A stretch of DNA of 64,000 nucleotides from Spartinivicinus poritis (lineage in GTDB: Bacteria; Pseudomonadota; Gammaproteobacteria; Pseudomonadales; Zooshikellaceae): contig NZ_JAPMOU010000002.1 of assembly GCF_028858535.1 (NCBI RefSeq), forward strand, positions 186,001 through 250,000, written 5' to 3'. The notes beneath the pieces were generated by a model. It ran no database searches. It was not told where the DNA came from and saw nothing but the letters and a program-made list of their open reading frames with translations. This document shows positions 35,869 through 45,662 of the stretch, piece after piece (position 1 is the stretch's first letter; every line of letters starts with the position of its first letter). The position numbers and the translations under genes were made by a program.

Positions 35869-38073
35869 ATGCCAAATTTATATAAAATCAACACTAGCTA
35901 CCTCTATGCTAAACTAACATCAAACAAGTTAATTGCTTTATCAGAGTCAGATAGTTTTCTACTAGAGAGAGAAATTTTCTGTGACATACTTACTGAATTT
36001 GCTAACGTAAGCTTTAATATCGAAGAAATTGTAAGTCGATTGTCAAATATACACCCACCCGCTCTCATACTACGTGCATTTAATAAACTTGTATCTTCAA
36101 GCCTAGTTATATCCTTAAATAGGGAGCATAATATTCCTATTCATACTGATATAACTTTTTTAGTGAATCATACACCAACCAGCCTCAAAGATAAGGTGAA
36201 ACTAATTGAGCTTGAGAAAAACTGCACTATCCACCCTTTACTGATACAACATGGTTTTAAGCTTTCTAATAATACTGATTTTTCGATTGTAGTAGTTAAT
36301 GATTACCTTGACCCAAAGCTGGTTCAAATCAACCAAACCCAATTGAAAAATCAATCGCCTTGGTTGTTATTTAAACCCTTTGGAAACCAGGTCAGGATAG
36401 GTCCATTATTTGTACCAGGTAATAATACCCTATGCTGGCAATGCCTTGCTTATCGACTAAAAATGCACCAACCTTTTGCTTACTTAGTTGATAATGCAAG
36501 TAAGGTTATAAAACGAGCTAAACCTTTAGCAACAGAAGAGTCATTAACTATAGCTGTCAGACAACTTAAAAAAGTACTAGCAGAAATAGACTTAAAAGAT
36601 GGTAGTCATTTATCATCAATATTGTGCCTTAACCTGGTAGAAGGAAAACTAGAGAGTCATAATGCTTATAAACGTCCTCAATGCCCAGAATGTGGAATGC
36701 CTTATAAGATTGACTATAGCAATCTACAAATAAATAATGAAAGCACAATTAGCGACTGTTCCGGAGGTTATCGCAGCACTTCTCCAGAGTTGACATACAA
36801 CAAGTATCAATATTTAATTGACCCAATCACAGGTATTATTCCAGCCCTTAGAAATTATAGCAATGCAAATACTGCTCCTCTTTTTAACTATTCATCAGGA
36901 CGCAACTTAGCCTTACAAAGTAAAAACTTATTTTGGTTAAATAATCATCTTCGATCCTGTAGTGGTGGAAAAGGAAAAAGTGCTCAACAAGCCAAAGCTG
37001 GTGCATTATGCGAAGCTATAGAGCGTTATTCAATGATGTACCATGGACAACAGCCTTGTAAGGTTGCCAGTTTGGTTGAACTAGGCAATAGCGCTATACA
37101 TCCCAATAGCTGTATGAATTTTAGTGAACAGCAGTTTGCAAACAGAGAATCGATTAACCAACAGTCCTCATCATTTTACTCATTAGTTCCTATAAAATTT
37201 GATTCTCATCAGCAGCTTGATTGGGCTTCAGTTTACTCTCTAATCAACAAAGAAATAAAATACTTACCCTCTGCCTACTGTTATGCTCAATATCCACATG
37301 AAGATGAATCAGCATTGATCGCCTATCCAGATTCTAACGGCTGTGCTGCCGGAAATACCTATGCTGAGGCTATCTTACAAGGCTCACTAGAACTCATCGA
37401 ACGTGATGCTGCTGCAATCTGGTGGTATAATAAAATACTCAGACCAGAAGTTGACTTACATAATATAGGCAATGATTACATTGCAACTCTTCTTGATTTT
37501 TATCGCTCAAAAGAGCGGAGCTTATTTGTTCTCGATATTACCACTGACTTAGGTATACCAGCTTTTGTTGCTGTTTCATACAACCTATCCAATAACAAAG
37601 AAATCATATATGGCTTTGGTTGTCATTTAAACACTTTAATTGCAGTCGAGCGCAGTATTATTGAGCTAAACCAACTACTTCCTATACTGCTGGATCAAAA
37701 GCTTGATCAATTGGACCACCAACTAAAAGACTGGTTAACCTTACAAAGTATTGATGATCACCCTTATTTACTCCCTAGTAATTCTAATAAAATAAATCCT
37801 CTCAACCACTACCCTGATGATCACCCTACAACTATTTCATCAGCTGTTAACAAAATAACTGACCACTTTGCAAAAGCTGAGATTGATTTATTCATGTTAG
37901 ATTTAACTCAACCTGATATTGGTATGCCGGTTGTGAAAACGATTGCACCAGGCTTAAGGCATTTTTGGCGAAGAACTGGACCAGGCAGGTTATATACTGT
38001 CCCAGTTAAAATGGGGTGGCTTGATAGTGCTTACAATGAAGATGAGCTAAACCCATATAGTATTGTCATTTAG
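35869..38073 (+). CDS. E1-like/YcaO cyclodehydratase fusion (TOMM biosynthesis)
   Basis: 734-residue enzyme. Residues ~1-270 are the ThiF/E1-like docking part (VVVNDYLDPKLVQIN, WLLFKPFGNQVRIGPLF, CWQCLAYRLKM), with a zinc-type CPECGM at about 274. Residues ~330-734 are YcaO: SGGKGKSAQQAKAGALCEAI plus ERYS, and the second helix NTYAEAILQGSLELIERDA, which hold ATP and magnesium. The family uses ATP to cyclise Cys/Ser/Thr of a precursor peptide to azolines. The C-terminus ends NPYSIVI without the PxPxP tail common in this class. No SagB-like oxidase is adjacent. Strong ribosome site at 35861. It follows the kinase and the unknown gene in one operon. Confidence 0.92.
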   Translation: MPNLYKINTSYLYAKLTSNKLIALSESDSFLLEREIFCDILTEFANVSFNIEEIVSRLSNIHPPALILRAFNKLVSSSLVISLNREHNIPIHTDITFLVNHTPTSLKDKVKLIELEKNCTIHPLLIQHGFKLSNNTDFSIVVVNDYLDPKLVQINQTQLKNQSPWLLFKPFGNQVRIGPLFVPGNNTLCWQCLAYRLKMHQPFAYLVDNASKVIKRAKPLATEESLTIAVRQLKKVLAEIDLKDGSHLSSILCLNLVEGKLESHNAYKRPQCPECGMPYKIDYSNLQINNESTISDCSGGYRSTSPELTYNKYQYLIDPITGIIPALRNYSNANTAPLFNYSSGRNLALQSKNLFWLNNHLRSCSGGKGKSAQQAKAGALCEAIERYSMMYHGQQPCKVASLVELGNSAIHPNSCMNFSEQQFANRESINQQSSSFYSLVPIKFDSHQQLDWASVYSLINKEIKYLPSAYCYAQYPHEDESALIAYPDSNGCAAGNTYAEAILQGSLELIERDAAAIWWYNKILRPEVDLHNIGNDYIATLLDFYRSKERSLFVLDITTDLGIPAFVAVSYNLSNNKEIIYGFGCHLNTLIAVERSIIELNQLLPILLDQKLDQLDHQLKDWLTLQSIDDHPYLLPSNSNKINPLNHYPDDHPTTISSAVNKITDHFAKAEIDLFMLDLTQPDIGMPVVKTIAPGLRHFWRRTGPGRLYTVPVKMGWLDSAYNEDELNPYSIVI

Positions 38074-38221
38074 CTTTATTTTATTAAGGAAAATATTTGG
38101 TCATGCCCCACTTCACTTTCTTCTGGGGCTATAATGAACTGTCCCTAGCTATTCCTATACAACATGGCATACTAGCTCACCTAAACAACCGTTGATTCTA
38201 GCAAAAGACACTATAAGCATA

Positions 38222-39118
38222 ATGATGGAAGTGACACACCACCCTTTGAAAGGTGCCACCTGGATGCTCAGTGCTGGGTTGGCCTTTGCGTTAATTAATA
38301 CCTTAACTCAAGTGTTGAGTATTCATATGGGAATGAACTCAACCTCAGTGGCATTCATTCAATACGCCATTGCATTAATTGTGTTTATCCCTTGGGTATA
38401 TAAAACAGGCATTAAAGCCACTTTAAGTACATCCTATCCTTCTCTTCATGTATTGCGGGTAGTACTGGCTGTTGTTGGTATACAGCTTTGGATTTGGGCG
38501 TTAGCTTACCCTATTCCCATTTGGCAAGGCATCGCGTTATTAATGACTTCCCCTTTAATGGCAACGTTAGGTGCAGGCCTGTTTCTGAAAGAACAAGTGG
38601 GTTTATACCGCTGGTTGGCGACACTCGTTGGCTTTTGTGGAGCAATGTTAATTTTAGAGCCTTGGTCAGAATCCTTTAATTGGGCCGCATTGCTACCACT
38701 GGGTGCCGCGTTTTTTTGGGCAAGCTACTCCTTAATGGTTAAGCGTTTAAGTCGAGACGACACATCCAGTACAATGGTGATGTACTTATTGCTTCTCATG
38801 ACCCCTTTTAATGCCCTACTGACTTTTTCAGACTTTACTCAACCAGCAAGCCTTAACACTTGGCTGTTTTTAGTGTGTATTGGATTACTCACTGCCTTTG
38901 CTCAGTGGGCGATTGCAAGGGCTTATGCTGTTGCTGATGCGGCATTTGTGCAACCGTGGGATCACCTTAAACTACCCGTGAATGTCTTAGCGGGTTATTT
39001 GGTTTTCGGCTGGATGCCACCAGGGCGCTTATGGCTGGGTGCTGCCATGATCATTTTAGCCGTGGCATTTATTACCCACTGGGAAAACCGCGAGCAGCAA
39101 GTGGCAGTAAAAGTATAA
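38222..39118 (+). CDS. EamA/DMT-family transporter
   Basis: 298-residue inner-membrane protein with ten predicted TM helices in two EamA repeats (WMLSAGLAFALINTLTQ at the start; LPLGAAFFWASYSLMVKRL opening the second half). The substrate is unknown; the family exports amino acids, metabolites or drugs. A longer frame begins with TTG at 38192, but ATG at 38222 or 38225 is more likely. It lies 150 bp after the YcaO gene and could be its last cotranscribed member, although EamA proteins are not usual TOMM exporters. It converges on the LodB-like gene. Confidence 0.88.
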   Translation: MMEVTHHPLKGATWMLSAGLAFALINTLTQVLSIHMGMNSTSVAFIQYAIALIVFIPWVYKTGIKATLSTSYPSLHVLRVVLAVVGIQLWIWALAYPIPIWQGIALLMTSPLMATLGAGLFLKEQVGLYRWLATLVGFCGAMLILEPWSESFNWAALLPLGAAFFWASYSLMVKRLSRDDTSSTMVMYLLLLMTPFNALLTFSDFTQPASLNTWLFLVCIGLLTAFAQWAIARAYAVADAAFVQPWDHLKLPVNVLAGYLVFGWMPPGRLWLGAAMIILAVAFITHWENREQQVAVKV

Positions 39119-39214
39119 AATGCTTTCTAAGTCTGAATAGACTGGTAAAAACCTATTTTAATAGACTCAATTGTTTAATGGCATGTGTCAGTGGCGCTAC
39201 CTACTAGCCATCCT

Positions 39215-40348
39215 TTAATCGCTATTCTGTCGTCTCAACCAGAAATCTGATTGAAATTGAGTCACTTTTTTATACTCCGCCTGGTGTATATCAATAAAAC
39301 ACAGAAAATTTTCCTGCATTAATTGCTGATAAGCCGCTAGCTGACCTGTTTTTCCCTTGCTTTCAGCACTGATTGCACAGGCACCATAATAGCCACTGCC
39401 AATGCCTGATAGAATACCAAACGATGATAATGGGTCATAACTACAAGCGGCATCTCCGACTGCAAGCCAGCCTTCACCTGCACATTGATCAAGTGCCGAC
39501 GAATACGCTGCTGTCCGCTGCAGGGTATGATTGCTATCTATTACACAATGGCTTAAACGCTGACATAATTCTGGGTTTTGCTTAGCCAGTGCCAGCATTT
39601 TCTCTGTGCTTTTTGGTAAGGGTAAATCTCCATCAGTGAAATAACACAGTACTGAACATTTATCTGAAACAGGTGCCGTATACCACCAGCCCTGCGAGGT
39701 ATTTTCTATTAATACAGTATGGGGTGGTAAAGTGGATTTATTCGTATGCTTTATTCGCATAATACTGGCGACTAATCCATCCAGTCTTCGCGTTTTCCTA
39801 TCTAAACGTTTTGCAATAGCACGTGAGCGTCCACTGGCATCAACCAATATTTTAGGTAATATTTCCTGTTCACAACCATTTATTTCACAATATGCCTTCC
39901 AGTAGCCCAGCCTTTGATATTCATCACTGGTTGTACATAAAGCAGTTAATTTTGTATTCCAATAAAACTGAACACCCTGCTGCTCAGCAGCCGACACCAA
40001 CATATGATCAAATCGTGCTCGATTAACTATCCAGCCTCCACCAGAGGGGTTAGCTAAAAAATCTCGATCATAACCACCTTTCGCATCCCATGAGACACGA
40101 TAGCCAACCATTTTAAGATGGTCATCACTATGAAAACGTTGGGCCAAACCCAGCTTTTTTAAGCATGCCAAACCTCTAGGTGGTAAACACTCGCCTATTT
40201 TTGCTTTGACGCTTTCATCCTTAGCTCGATCAATCACAATGACTTGATAGCCTTGTAAAGAAAGCACCAAGGCCGTACAGCAACCCGCAGGACCTGCACC
40301 CACCACTAATACATCGGGTGCAGTATGACTAAACCGGTTAAATCTCAT
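39215..40348 (-). CDS. LodB-like FAD-dependent monooxygenase-type flavoprotein
   Basis: 377-residue flavoprotein. The Rossmann motif VLVVGAGPAGCCTALVLSLQG lies at the N-terminus (read VGAGPAG), a middle motif in VDASGRSRAI, and a second FAD motif in AVGDAACSYDPLSSFGI. Tryptophan halogenase/hydroxylase-like family. Beside a LodA gene such proteins (LodB, GoxB) are required to form the cysteine tryptophylquinone cofactor. ATG at 40348 is preferred; a GTG at 40363 is possible. It overlaps the end of the LodA-like gene, so the two are coupled. The partner role rests on context. Confidence 0.88.
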   Translation of the reverse strand: MRFNRFSHTAPDVLVVGAGPAGCCTALVLSLQGYQVIVIDRAKDESVKAKIGECLPPRGLACLKKLGLAQRFHSDDHLKMVGYRVSWDAKGGYDRDFLANPSGGGWIVNRARFDHMLVSAAEQQGVQFYWNTKLTALCTTSDEYQRLGYWKAYCEINGCEQEILPKILVDASGRSRAIAKRLDRKTRRLDGLVASIMRIKHTNKSTLPPHTVLIENTSQGWWYTAPVSDKCSVLCYFTDGDLPLPKSTEKMLALAKQNPELCQRLSHCVIDSNHTLQRTAAYSSALDQCAGEGWLAVGDAACSYDPLSSFGILSGIGSGYYGACAISAESKGKTGQLAAYQQLMQENFLCFIDIHQAEYKKVTQFQSDFWLRRQNSD

Positions 40349-42290
40349 CACGACGGTAAACACGACGCCTGGGAGGATTTTGATCGGATTTATCTGCTAA
40401 CTGTTTATCAATACCGCATTGTTCGTTAATAATATCTTCCGCTTTGGGCTCAACCCCTGCCAAGTTCTCTATCATTAATAACTGCTTATAGCTAGGATCA
40501 TCTTCAGTAAATCGCTTAGCCACTTCAGACTCTACCCACAACACATTGGGTATACCTGCATCCTGGTCAGTATTTTCTACTTGGCGACGACGAATGATGC
40601 CTATTTCACTCCAATGTTGCACCATCGCATTAATTTGAGGCTGATAGCCTCCCTGGAAAAAACGCAGCCAATCTTGACGGTGATCCATATGCTTAATTCG
40701 CTGCCCGATAGGTAATTGCTTATCTTCTATACGCTCAAGTGACCTGGTACTCAGTACCTGGTTAGGCACACGAGCTGACCAGAAACTGGGTGTGGGTAAA
40801 TAGGTCGCCGTATCATAACCTGATCGACAACTGGCTTCATCTGTTTGCCAGGGAATGCCCATAAAGCGCGTTAAGGTACCTGGCCCGCTTTCATTAAACA
40901 TGTCTTTTAAAGCATGTTTCGGTCGTAAAATAGGTCCATAATCATCTCTGACTGTTTCACCTTCTTTCATGATATTCAGGCGAAATGGGTCATGTTTATT
41001 TGATAGATCCCACATTGAAAGACGTCGTAAAAACCAGGTTAATTCAATTCCGGGATGAAATGGTCCACCTAGACACTCTAGTAAATTAGTGGCTGTTAAT
41101 GCAGCGCCTTGTTTTTCTATTGGAATATCCTGTAGTTTTTCTGGATCATCCTGTTTATTACCGACCTTAAAATTACCTTTAGCCCATTCCTTTAATTGCT
41201 GATACTGAGTTTTTGTTACAGAAAGATTTACATCAGGCGCACTATCAAAGTCACCAAAGGCGTCACCATAAAATGGCGGTTGCTTGGCATCTTGTCGTTT
41301 ATCTTTATTTGGGTCACGGAATTGTTTAAAAATATACTCCCGCAATGGACCTTGTTCCCGATCAGGGCTAATTAACTTGTCTAACAATTGAGGGTTATTA
41401 AAATCACCCGGTGAATTCTGGCCAAACATAAAGTAAATACCCTCATTAACCGCTTGATTTTCTACCAGGCGCTGAAATATCGGATAAATATCCCGCCAAA
41501 ATTCGACCTGTTTCGGTAGTTCCAATACATTTTCACGATAAAATAAATCAGCTACCACATCGTACATGGTTACTACGCCCCGTAGCCCAGGGCCAAAATT
41601 CGGCGGTGTCACTGCGACCATAGCGGGTTTTGCTTCAAATTCTTTACCCTTGATTGTAACAGTAGCCCGCACTGGTCCATCACTCACATCATCGTGCCAA
41701 CCATCATTATTAGCAAAAGTCGTTGCTTCAGCTCCATCATAGCTGGCTGACTCCCCTCGCCCTCCCAACACTAATAAACGACCTTTCTTGTCAGTACGTA
41801 GCTCACCTAAATAGACTTTCTTACCAAAGAACTTACCATTATCAAAACGGTATTCAGCTTGATTACCTTTGTTACAACCTTTTATATGCCGTTGCCCAGG
41901 TGCAATTAACAAATCCTGCCTTCTTTCATCCCAATTAGTAATAGAAGCATTACGCAACTGACTTTCTAAGGCAATATCACCCAGGTCCATGGCATTGTTA
42001 AACTGATAACCAATTGCTTTACGGTTGGCCAACTCCACTCGCCAGGCAATTTGGGTATCCCCCTCATTTACAATCTCACGAACCACTTTTCCTTTAGCAT
42101 TTAAACCATAAACCCGAAACCGAGCCACTTGTCGCTTAACTCGCCCTTTGTCGTCTTTAAATGATTTATTTTTATTGATAGTTTCGCCTGGCGCTTCAGG
42201 ACCGATGAAGTATTCATCCGGTGAATTCCCTACCCGCGCAATGCCAATAGCGGGATAAACTGCATACGAACAAACTTCCTTGTCTGACAT
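40338..42290 (-). CDS. LodA-like CTQ-dependent amino-acid oxidase
   Basis: 650-residue quinoprotein oxidase. The N-terminus YAVYPAIGIARVGNSPDEYF is the LodA/GoxA family signature. Candidate cofactor residues are Cys406 in ECLGGPFHPG and Trp481 in GIPWQTDEASC; SFWSARVPNQVL follows and is also conserved in the family. Known members are L-lysine 6-oxidase (LodA, antibacterial through hydrogen peroxide) and glycine oxidase (GoxA). The substrate cannot be told from sequence. No signal peptide; known members are exported without one. First gene of the pair, with a 250-bp promoter gap upstream. Confidence 0.9.
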   Translation of the reverse strand: MSDKEVCSYAVYPAIGIARVGNSPDEYFIGPEAPGETINKNKSFKDDKGRVKRQVARFRVYGLNAKGKVVREIVNEGDTQIAWRVELANRKAIGYQFNNAMDLGDIALESQLRNASITNWDERRQDLLIAPGQRHIKGCNKGNQAEYRFDNGKFFGKKVYLGELRTDKKGRLLVLGGRGESASYDGAEATTFANNDGWHDDVSDGPVRATVTIKGKEFEAKPAMVAVTPPNFGPGLRGVVTMYDVVADLFYRENVLELPKQVEFWRDIYPIFQRLVENQAVNEGIYFMFGQNSPGDFNNPQLLDKLISPDREQGPLREYIFKQFRDPNKDKRQDAKQPPFYGDAFGDFDSAPDVNLSVTKTQYQQLKEWAKGNFKVGNKQDDPEKLQDIPIEKQGAALTATNLLECLGGPFHPGIELTWFLRRLSMWDLSNKHDPFRLNIMKEGETVRDDYGPILRPKHALKDMFNESGPGTLTRFMGIPWQTDEASCRSGYDTATYLPTPSFWSARVPNQVLSTRSLERIEDKQLPIGQRIKHMDHRQDWLRFFQGGYQPQINAMVQHWSEIGIIRRRQVENTDQDAGIPNVLWVESEVAKRFTEDDPSYKQLLMIENLAGVEPKAEDIINEQCGIDKQLADKSDQNPPRRRVYRRDEI

Positions 42291-42541
42291 AGTAAGTTCC
42301 TTTTATTGACTGAATGTATTGCTTGCTCGCTACTGGCTTTGTAGCGCTACTCTAATAACGACCACTGCAAAAGGTAGGCATCTATAAATCCATAGCCACA
42401 AATACACAGAATAGACGGAAATACCCTTGCGTATAAAATAGAATAAGACCTACAACAGTTGATGGTCACTTGAAAGCCACTAAAAGAGTTAGATTTATAG
42501 GTCTGTAGGATAGCCCTGAGAGTTAAATTTAGCAGTGAGTA

Positions 42542-43921
42542 TCAAACAAGCTTGTCATATAATTGGTTTATCTTGAGCGAGTCACTTGATTCTGTTTGTT
42601 GAATAAGCCGCTGCAAATGCTCAATTACCCCTTTTCGATCTGCTTTGTAGCCTAAAAACATTTCACCAGCATTGCCTTGACTATCGTGTAATAAATGGTC
42701 GACGCTTTGAGGGTTAGCCGTTTCCTGCATCGTTCGAAGGTCATCACTTAACTTAATTAGGTTAGTACGCATCACCTGTTGAATATGGGCGACAGCTTCT
42801 GTGTTATTGCTTGATATATCATTAGGGGTGGTAAGAATATTAAAAATTAAACGTAATCTAAGGTATTTACTGGCTAAAAAATCTTCCCCAAATCGGCCAC
42901 TCTCTGACTTCTTCATCTCTCCTAGTGCGACATCTTTATCCAAAAAATAAGATAATGTGTGGATTTTAGGCCGCTGTGTTTCCCCTTGAGGATAGTAAAT
43001 TCTACCACTGGCCGCTTCCATCAACTCTTGGGCACTGATTAGATGTTTGGATTCTGGCGGCACTTCATCATCTTCTCGGGCACCTACTTTATCGTGTAAT
43101 ACTTTTAGGAAGTCTGTCAGTATCGGGACTAGCGCATTTCGATACACTTTATACGTTTGGTTATCACATGAGAACATCACATCAATATCGGAACCTTTTT
43201 TTTGGCTTCCTGTTGCATATGACCCATATAAACATGAAATAAATGTCCCCCCTAAATGGGTCGATAGTGCTTCACGAAATTCTTGTATTAATCCTTTAAC
43301 ATCAGGGGTTTCACCCGTATCTCGTGCTTTGATCTCAGCTATAGTATTTTTTATTGTTTGCAATGCTTCTGGTGCATGCTCTAAATGGGCTAGCGTACAA
43401 GGGTAATCATATGTCTCCTGCTTCATTCCACGAAGTCGATAATCATCACTTTTTTTAACCGAAGGACTATCGACTATTTCTTGGTCTTGGGTTAAAAATG
43501 TATGTTCTCGAACAAATAACTCTTTTGATGCAACCTCATCTTTGTTTAATGTTAATACTTTAAACCATAAGTAATCAGGCTGGCTTTTTTTGTCAACTTG
43601 GTCATATAGTTCATGATTAGGGCCTCGTCTTGAGTGTAAGGCAACTGCCGTATCAATTATCAGCTCATCCCCCTGTTTCACTTCAACTTCCTTCGTTGAG
43701 CCCATCAACGAATTGCCCTGCTTTTCAACCAAATGACTTAACCCAGTCATCATTACTCCCAGTTGTTTTTCTAACGGGTTGTTAGGTTTTACTAATTGAT
43801 TGATATTTTCAGTACTAATTTGCCGTTGTGGATGAATTTGTTTGGTTTTATTCGTTATCTGTATCTCTGTTTGCTGAGGCAACGAAGAAAAACTGGCCTG
43901 TCGGTTAATACCTAGTGGCAT
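42542..43921 (-). CDS. nucleotidyltransferase-fold protein of unknown function
   Basis: 459-residue soluble protein. The centre carries a Pol-beta/MNT-type active site, YGSYATGSQKKGSDIDVMF, with the GS and DxD residues that bind nucleotide and metal. The N-terminal ~190 residues are polar and unrecognised. The C-terminal ~200 are helical. ATG at 43921 is chosen because AAAGGAAA lies eight bases before it; a longer frame to 43969 lacks one. It lies 52 bp downstream of the PLP decarboxylase gene and is probably cotranscribed. It could nucleotidylate a small molecule, RNA or protein. Function unknown. Confidence 0.8.
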   Translation of the reverse strand: MPLGINRQASFSSLPQQTEIQITNKTKQIHPQRQISTENINQLVKPNNPLEKQLGVMMTGLSHLVEKQGNSLMGSTKEVEVKQGDELIIDTAVALHSRRGPNHELYDQVDKKSQPDYLWFKVLTLNKDEVASKELFVREHTFLTQDQEIVDSPSVKKSDDYRLRGMKQETYDYPCTLAHLEHAPEALQTIKNTIAEIKARDTGETPDVKGLIQEFREALSTHLGGTFISCLYGSYATGSQKKGSDIDVMFSCDNQTYKVYRNALVPILTDFLKVLHDKVGAREDDEVPPESKHLISAQELMEAASGRIYYPQGETQRPKIHTLSYFLDKDVALGEMKKSESGRFGEDFLASKYLRLRLIFNILTTPNDISSNNTEAVAHIQQVMRTNLIKLSDDLRTMQETANPQSVDHLLHDSQGNAGEMFLGYKADRKGVIEHLQRLIQQTESSDSLKINQLYDKLV

Positions 43922-43973
43922 AATATTTTCCTTTCTAATTATTTTGCGAGTGACTATATAGACGATCACTATA

Positions 43974-45662
43974 TTAACGAATAGGGGCTATTAACTCTTG
44001 ACCAGAAATACAACGAACACCTGTCTCAACTGCCTGTTCATATTGTGCAAAAGCAGTCATTATTTTTCCCGTTAATTTCTCTGCTTGTAACGCTGTTAAA
44101 CCAGGTCTCATATTATAGCAAATAAAACCATGACCTAAATTTTCACCATAATTCATTCGAAAGTCTTTAATAATACTAATGCTTGGTACATCATCACCCG
44201 CGTTAGTTCGCTCAGTGATATAGCGGTAAAAATCTTCGTGAAGCTGGTGTGGCTCATACTGTTGAACAAGTGTAGTTGAGGGCTTAAGGCTAAAAATCAC
44301 TTCCCAGCCTAAAGAATTGTCGTTTAATACTTTAGCATGTTGATAACGCCGTATACTCGCTTTAATTTGTTCTGCTGACGCCAATAACTGTGCCAAATAA
44401 GCTCTAAGCCCTTGTTTTCCTAACCGCTGTAAAGCAGTCCAAGCACTTGCTATTCCTGATGCAGGCCGAGAATTTTCAAGTGTATTATCAAATGCTCTGA
44501 GTTCACCATACTGTCGTTCTGTTACAGAACCATCATTTTCTGTACGGGTCGTTATAGCCAATGCTTTACTAATAAAAAAACTTGAAGCATAAGGACAAAG
44601 CGCATTTTTATGAAAGTCGACTCCAAACGAGTCAAACCTATGCATGCCTTGTAATTTATCTAATACCGACTGAATTTTTAACTGAATGTCTAGATGAATA
44701 TTCATCTCCTGATAGATACTCGTCGGTGCTTGCATAAAACTGAACCACAACCAGCCAATGACACTATCCAGATGCAAATAAGGAAAATAATCCAGTTGAT
44801 GGCTATCAACGACTTCCGTTACTGTATTATGGATCACTTGTGTGTTATCACAAAGAAAATCCAATGTAGTACCTCCACAAGCTATTATCGCAGCCACTCG
44901 TTTCCCTTGAGCAATTTGTGACTCAAATGCCGCTTTCAATTCATTTGCCTGCATGCCATCAGATGAATGAATGGGAACCCGAATACATTGTTGGCTTCCC
45001 AGCCCTACTAGACTGCACGTGTGTTCTAATGAATAGTGTGCCCCATCTGCAGTTAAAATGACTAAGTCATTTGGTATACCCTTTTGGTCAGCGTCAGGCG
45101 CTATTCGAGTGATAGCAGACTTAATAGCATAGAACAAGGTAATTTTCCCCCCATTACAAGATATGCCCGTAGCCTGATCCCACCCTACCAATTTCCCAAT
45201 ACTGCGTGCTACTTGTTGCTCGTAAAGTAATGCTTTGCCACCGTAAGTGTCCATAATGGCATTCACATTATAAAGTTGCATCAGGGATGCAGCGACAATG
45301 CTATCTAACATGGGGTTAGGTACCATATTAAATACTGCATGGGGGGATTGTGGTCTGATACTACCATCAACAATATTTGCTAAATTTTCCAGCACCTGTG
45401 CACTATTTTTACCTGTCTCACTAATCAAGTTTTTTTCTATTTTCTCTTCATAACAAAATGCTTTAACTGGAAATTTCGGTCCTTGAGCTTCCTTTGCTTG
45501 AATACACTGGTAGCCGTATTTTAATTTTTCAAAAAAATTATCAACATAACGGCCGCTATTGTGGAAAAACTCAGATTTAGGAAGCAGTTGGTCTGAGCTC
45601 TGTAAACTATTGGGCAGGTTTTTATTACTATCAAGTGTTACTTCTTCTAAATTAACATTCAT
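43974..45662 (-). CDS. PLP-dependent group II decarboxylase-like enzyme
   Basis: 562-residue fold-type I PLP enzyme related to glutamate, DOPA and cysteine-sulfinate decarboxylases. The pyridoxal Lys is most likely Lys352 in SFGVDFHKNALCPYASS, fitting the D-x-H-K motif. The upstream segment GISCNGGKITLFYAIK takes the place of the usual S-G-G-T/S-x-A-N phosphate loop. An N-terminal extension of ~90 residues is unusual. Substrate unknown. It starts the two-gene unit with the nucleotidyltransferase-fold gene. Family call is sure; the reaction may differ from simple decarboxylation because GG-K replaces GGT/S. Confidence 0.85.
   Translation of the reverse strand: MNVNLEEVTLDSNKNLPNSLQSSDQLLPKSEFFHNSGRYVDNFFEKLKYGYQCIQAKEAQGPKFPVKAFCYEEKIEKNLISETGKNSAQVLENLANIVDGSIRPQSPHAVFNMVPNPMLDSIVAASLMQLYNVNAIMDTYGGKALLYEQQVARSIGKLVGWDQATGISCNGGKITLFYAIKSAITRIAPDADQKGIPNDLVILTADGAHYSLEHTCSLVGLGSQQCIRVPIHSSDGMQANELKAAFESQIAQGKRVAAIIACGGTTLDFLCDNTQVIHNTVTEVVDSHQLDYFPYLHLDSVIGWLWFSFMQAPTSIYQEMNIHLDIQLKIQSVLDKLQGMHRFDSFGVDFHKNALCPYASSFFISKALAITTRTENDGSVTERQYGELRAFDNTLENSRPASGIASAWTALQRLGKQGLRAYLAQLLASAEQIKASIRRYQHAKVLNDNSLGWEVIFSLKPSTTLVQQYEPHQLHEDFYRYITERTNAGDDVPSISIIKDFRMNYGENLGHGFICYNMRPGLTALQAEKLTGKIMTAFAQYEQAVETGVRCISGQELIAPIR

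Noticed and set aside
38104-38196. 30-codon frame after the YcaO gene, considered as a TOMM precursor
   Set aside because: Its sequence lacks Cys and a leader-like region, and the start coincides with a CCCCA/TGGGG hairpin.
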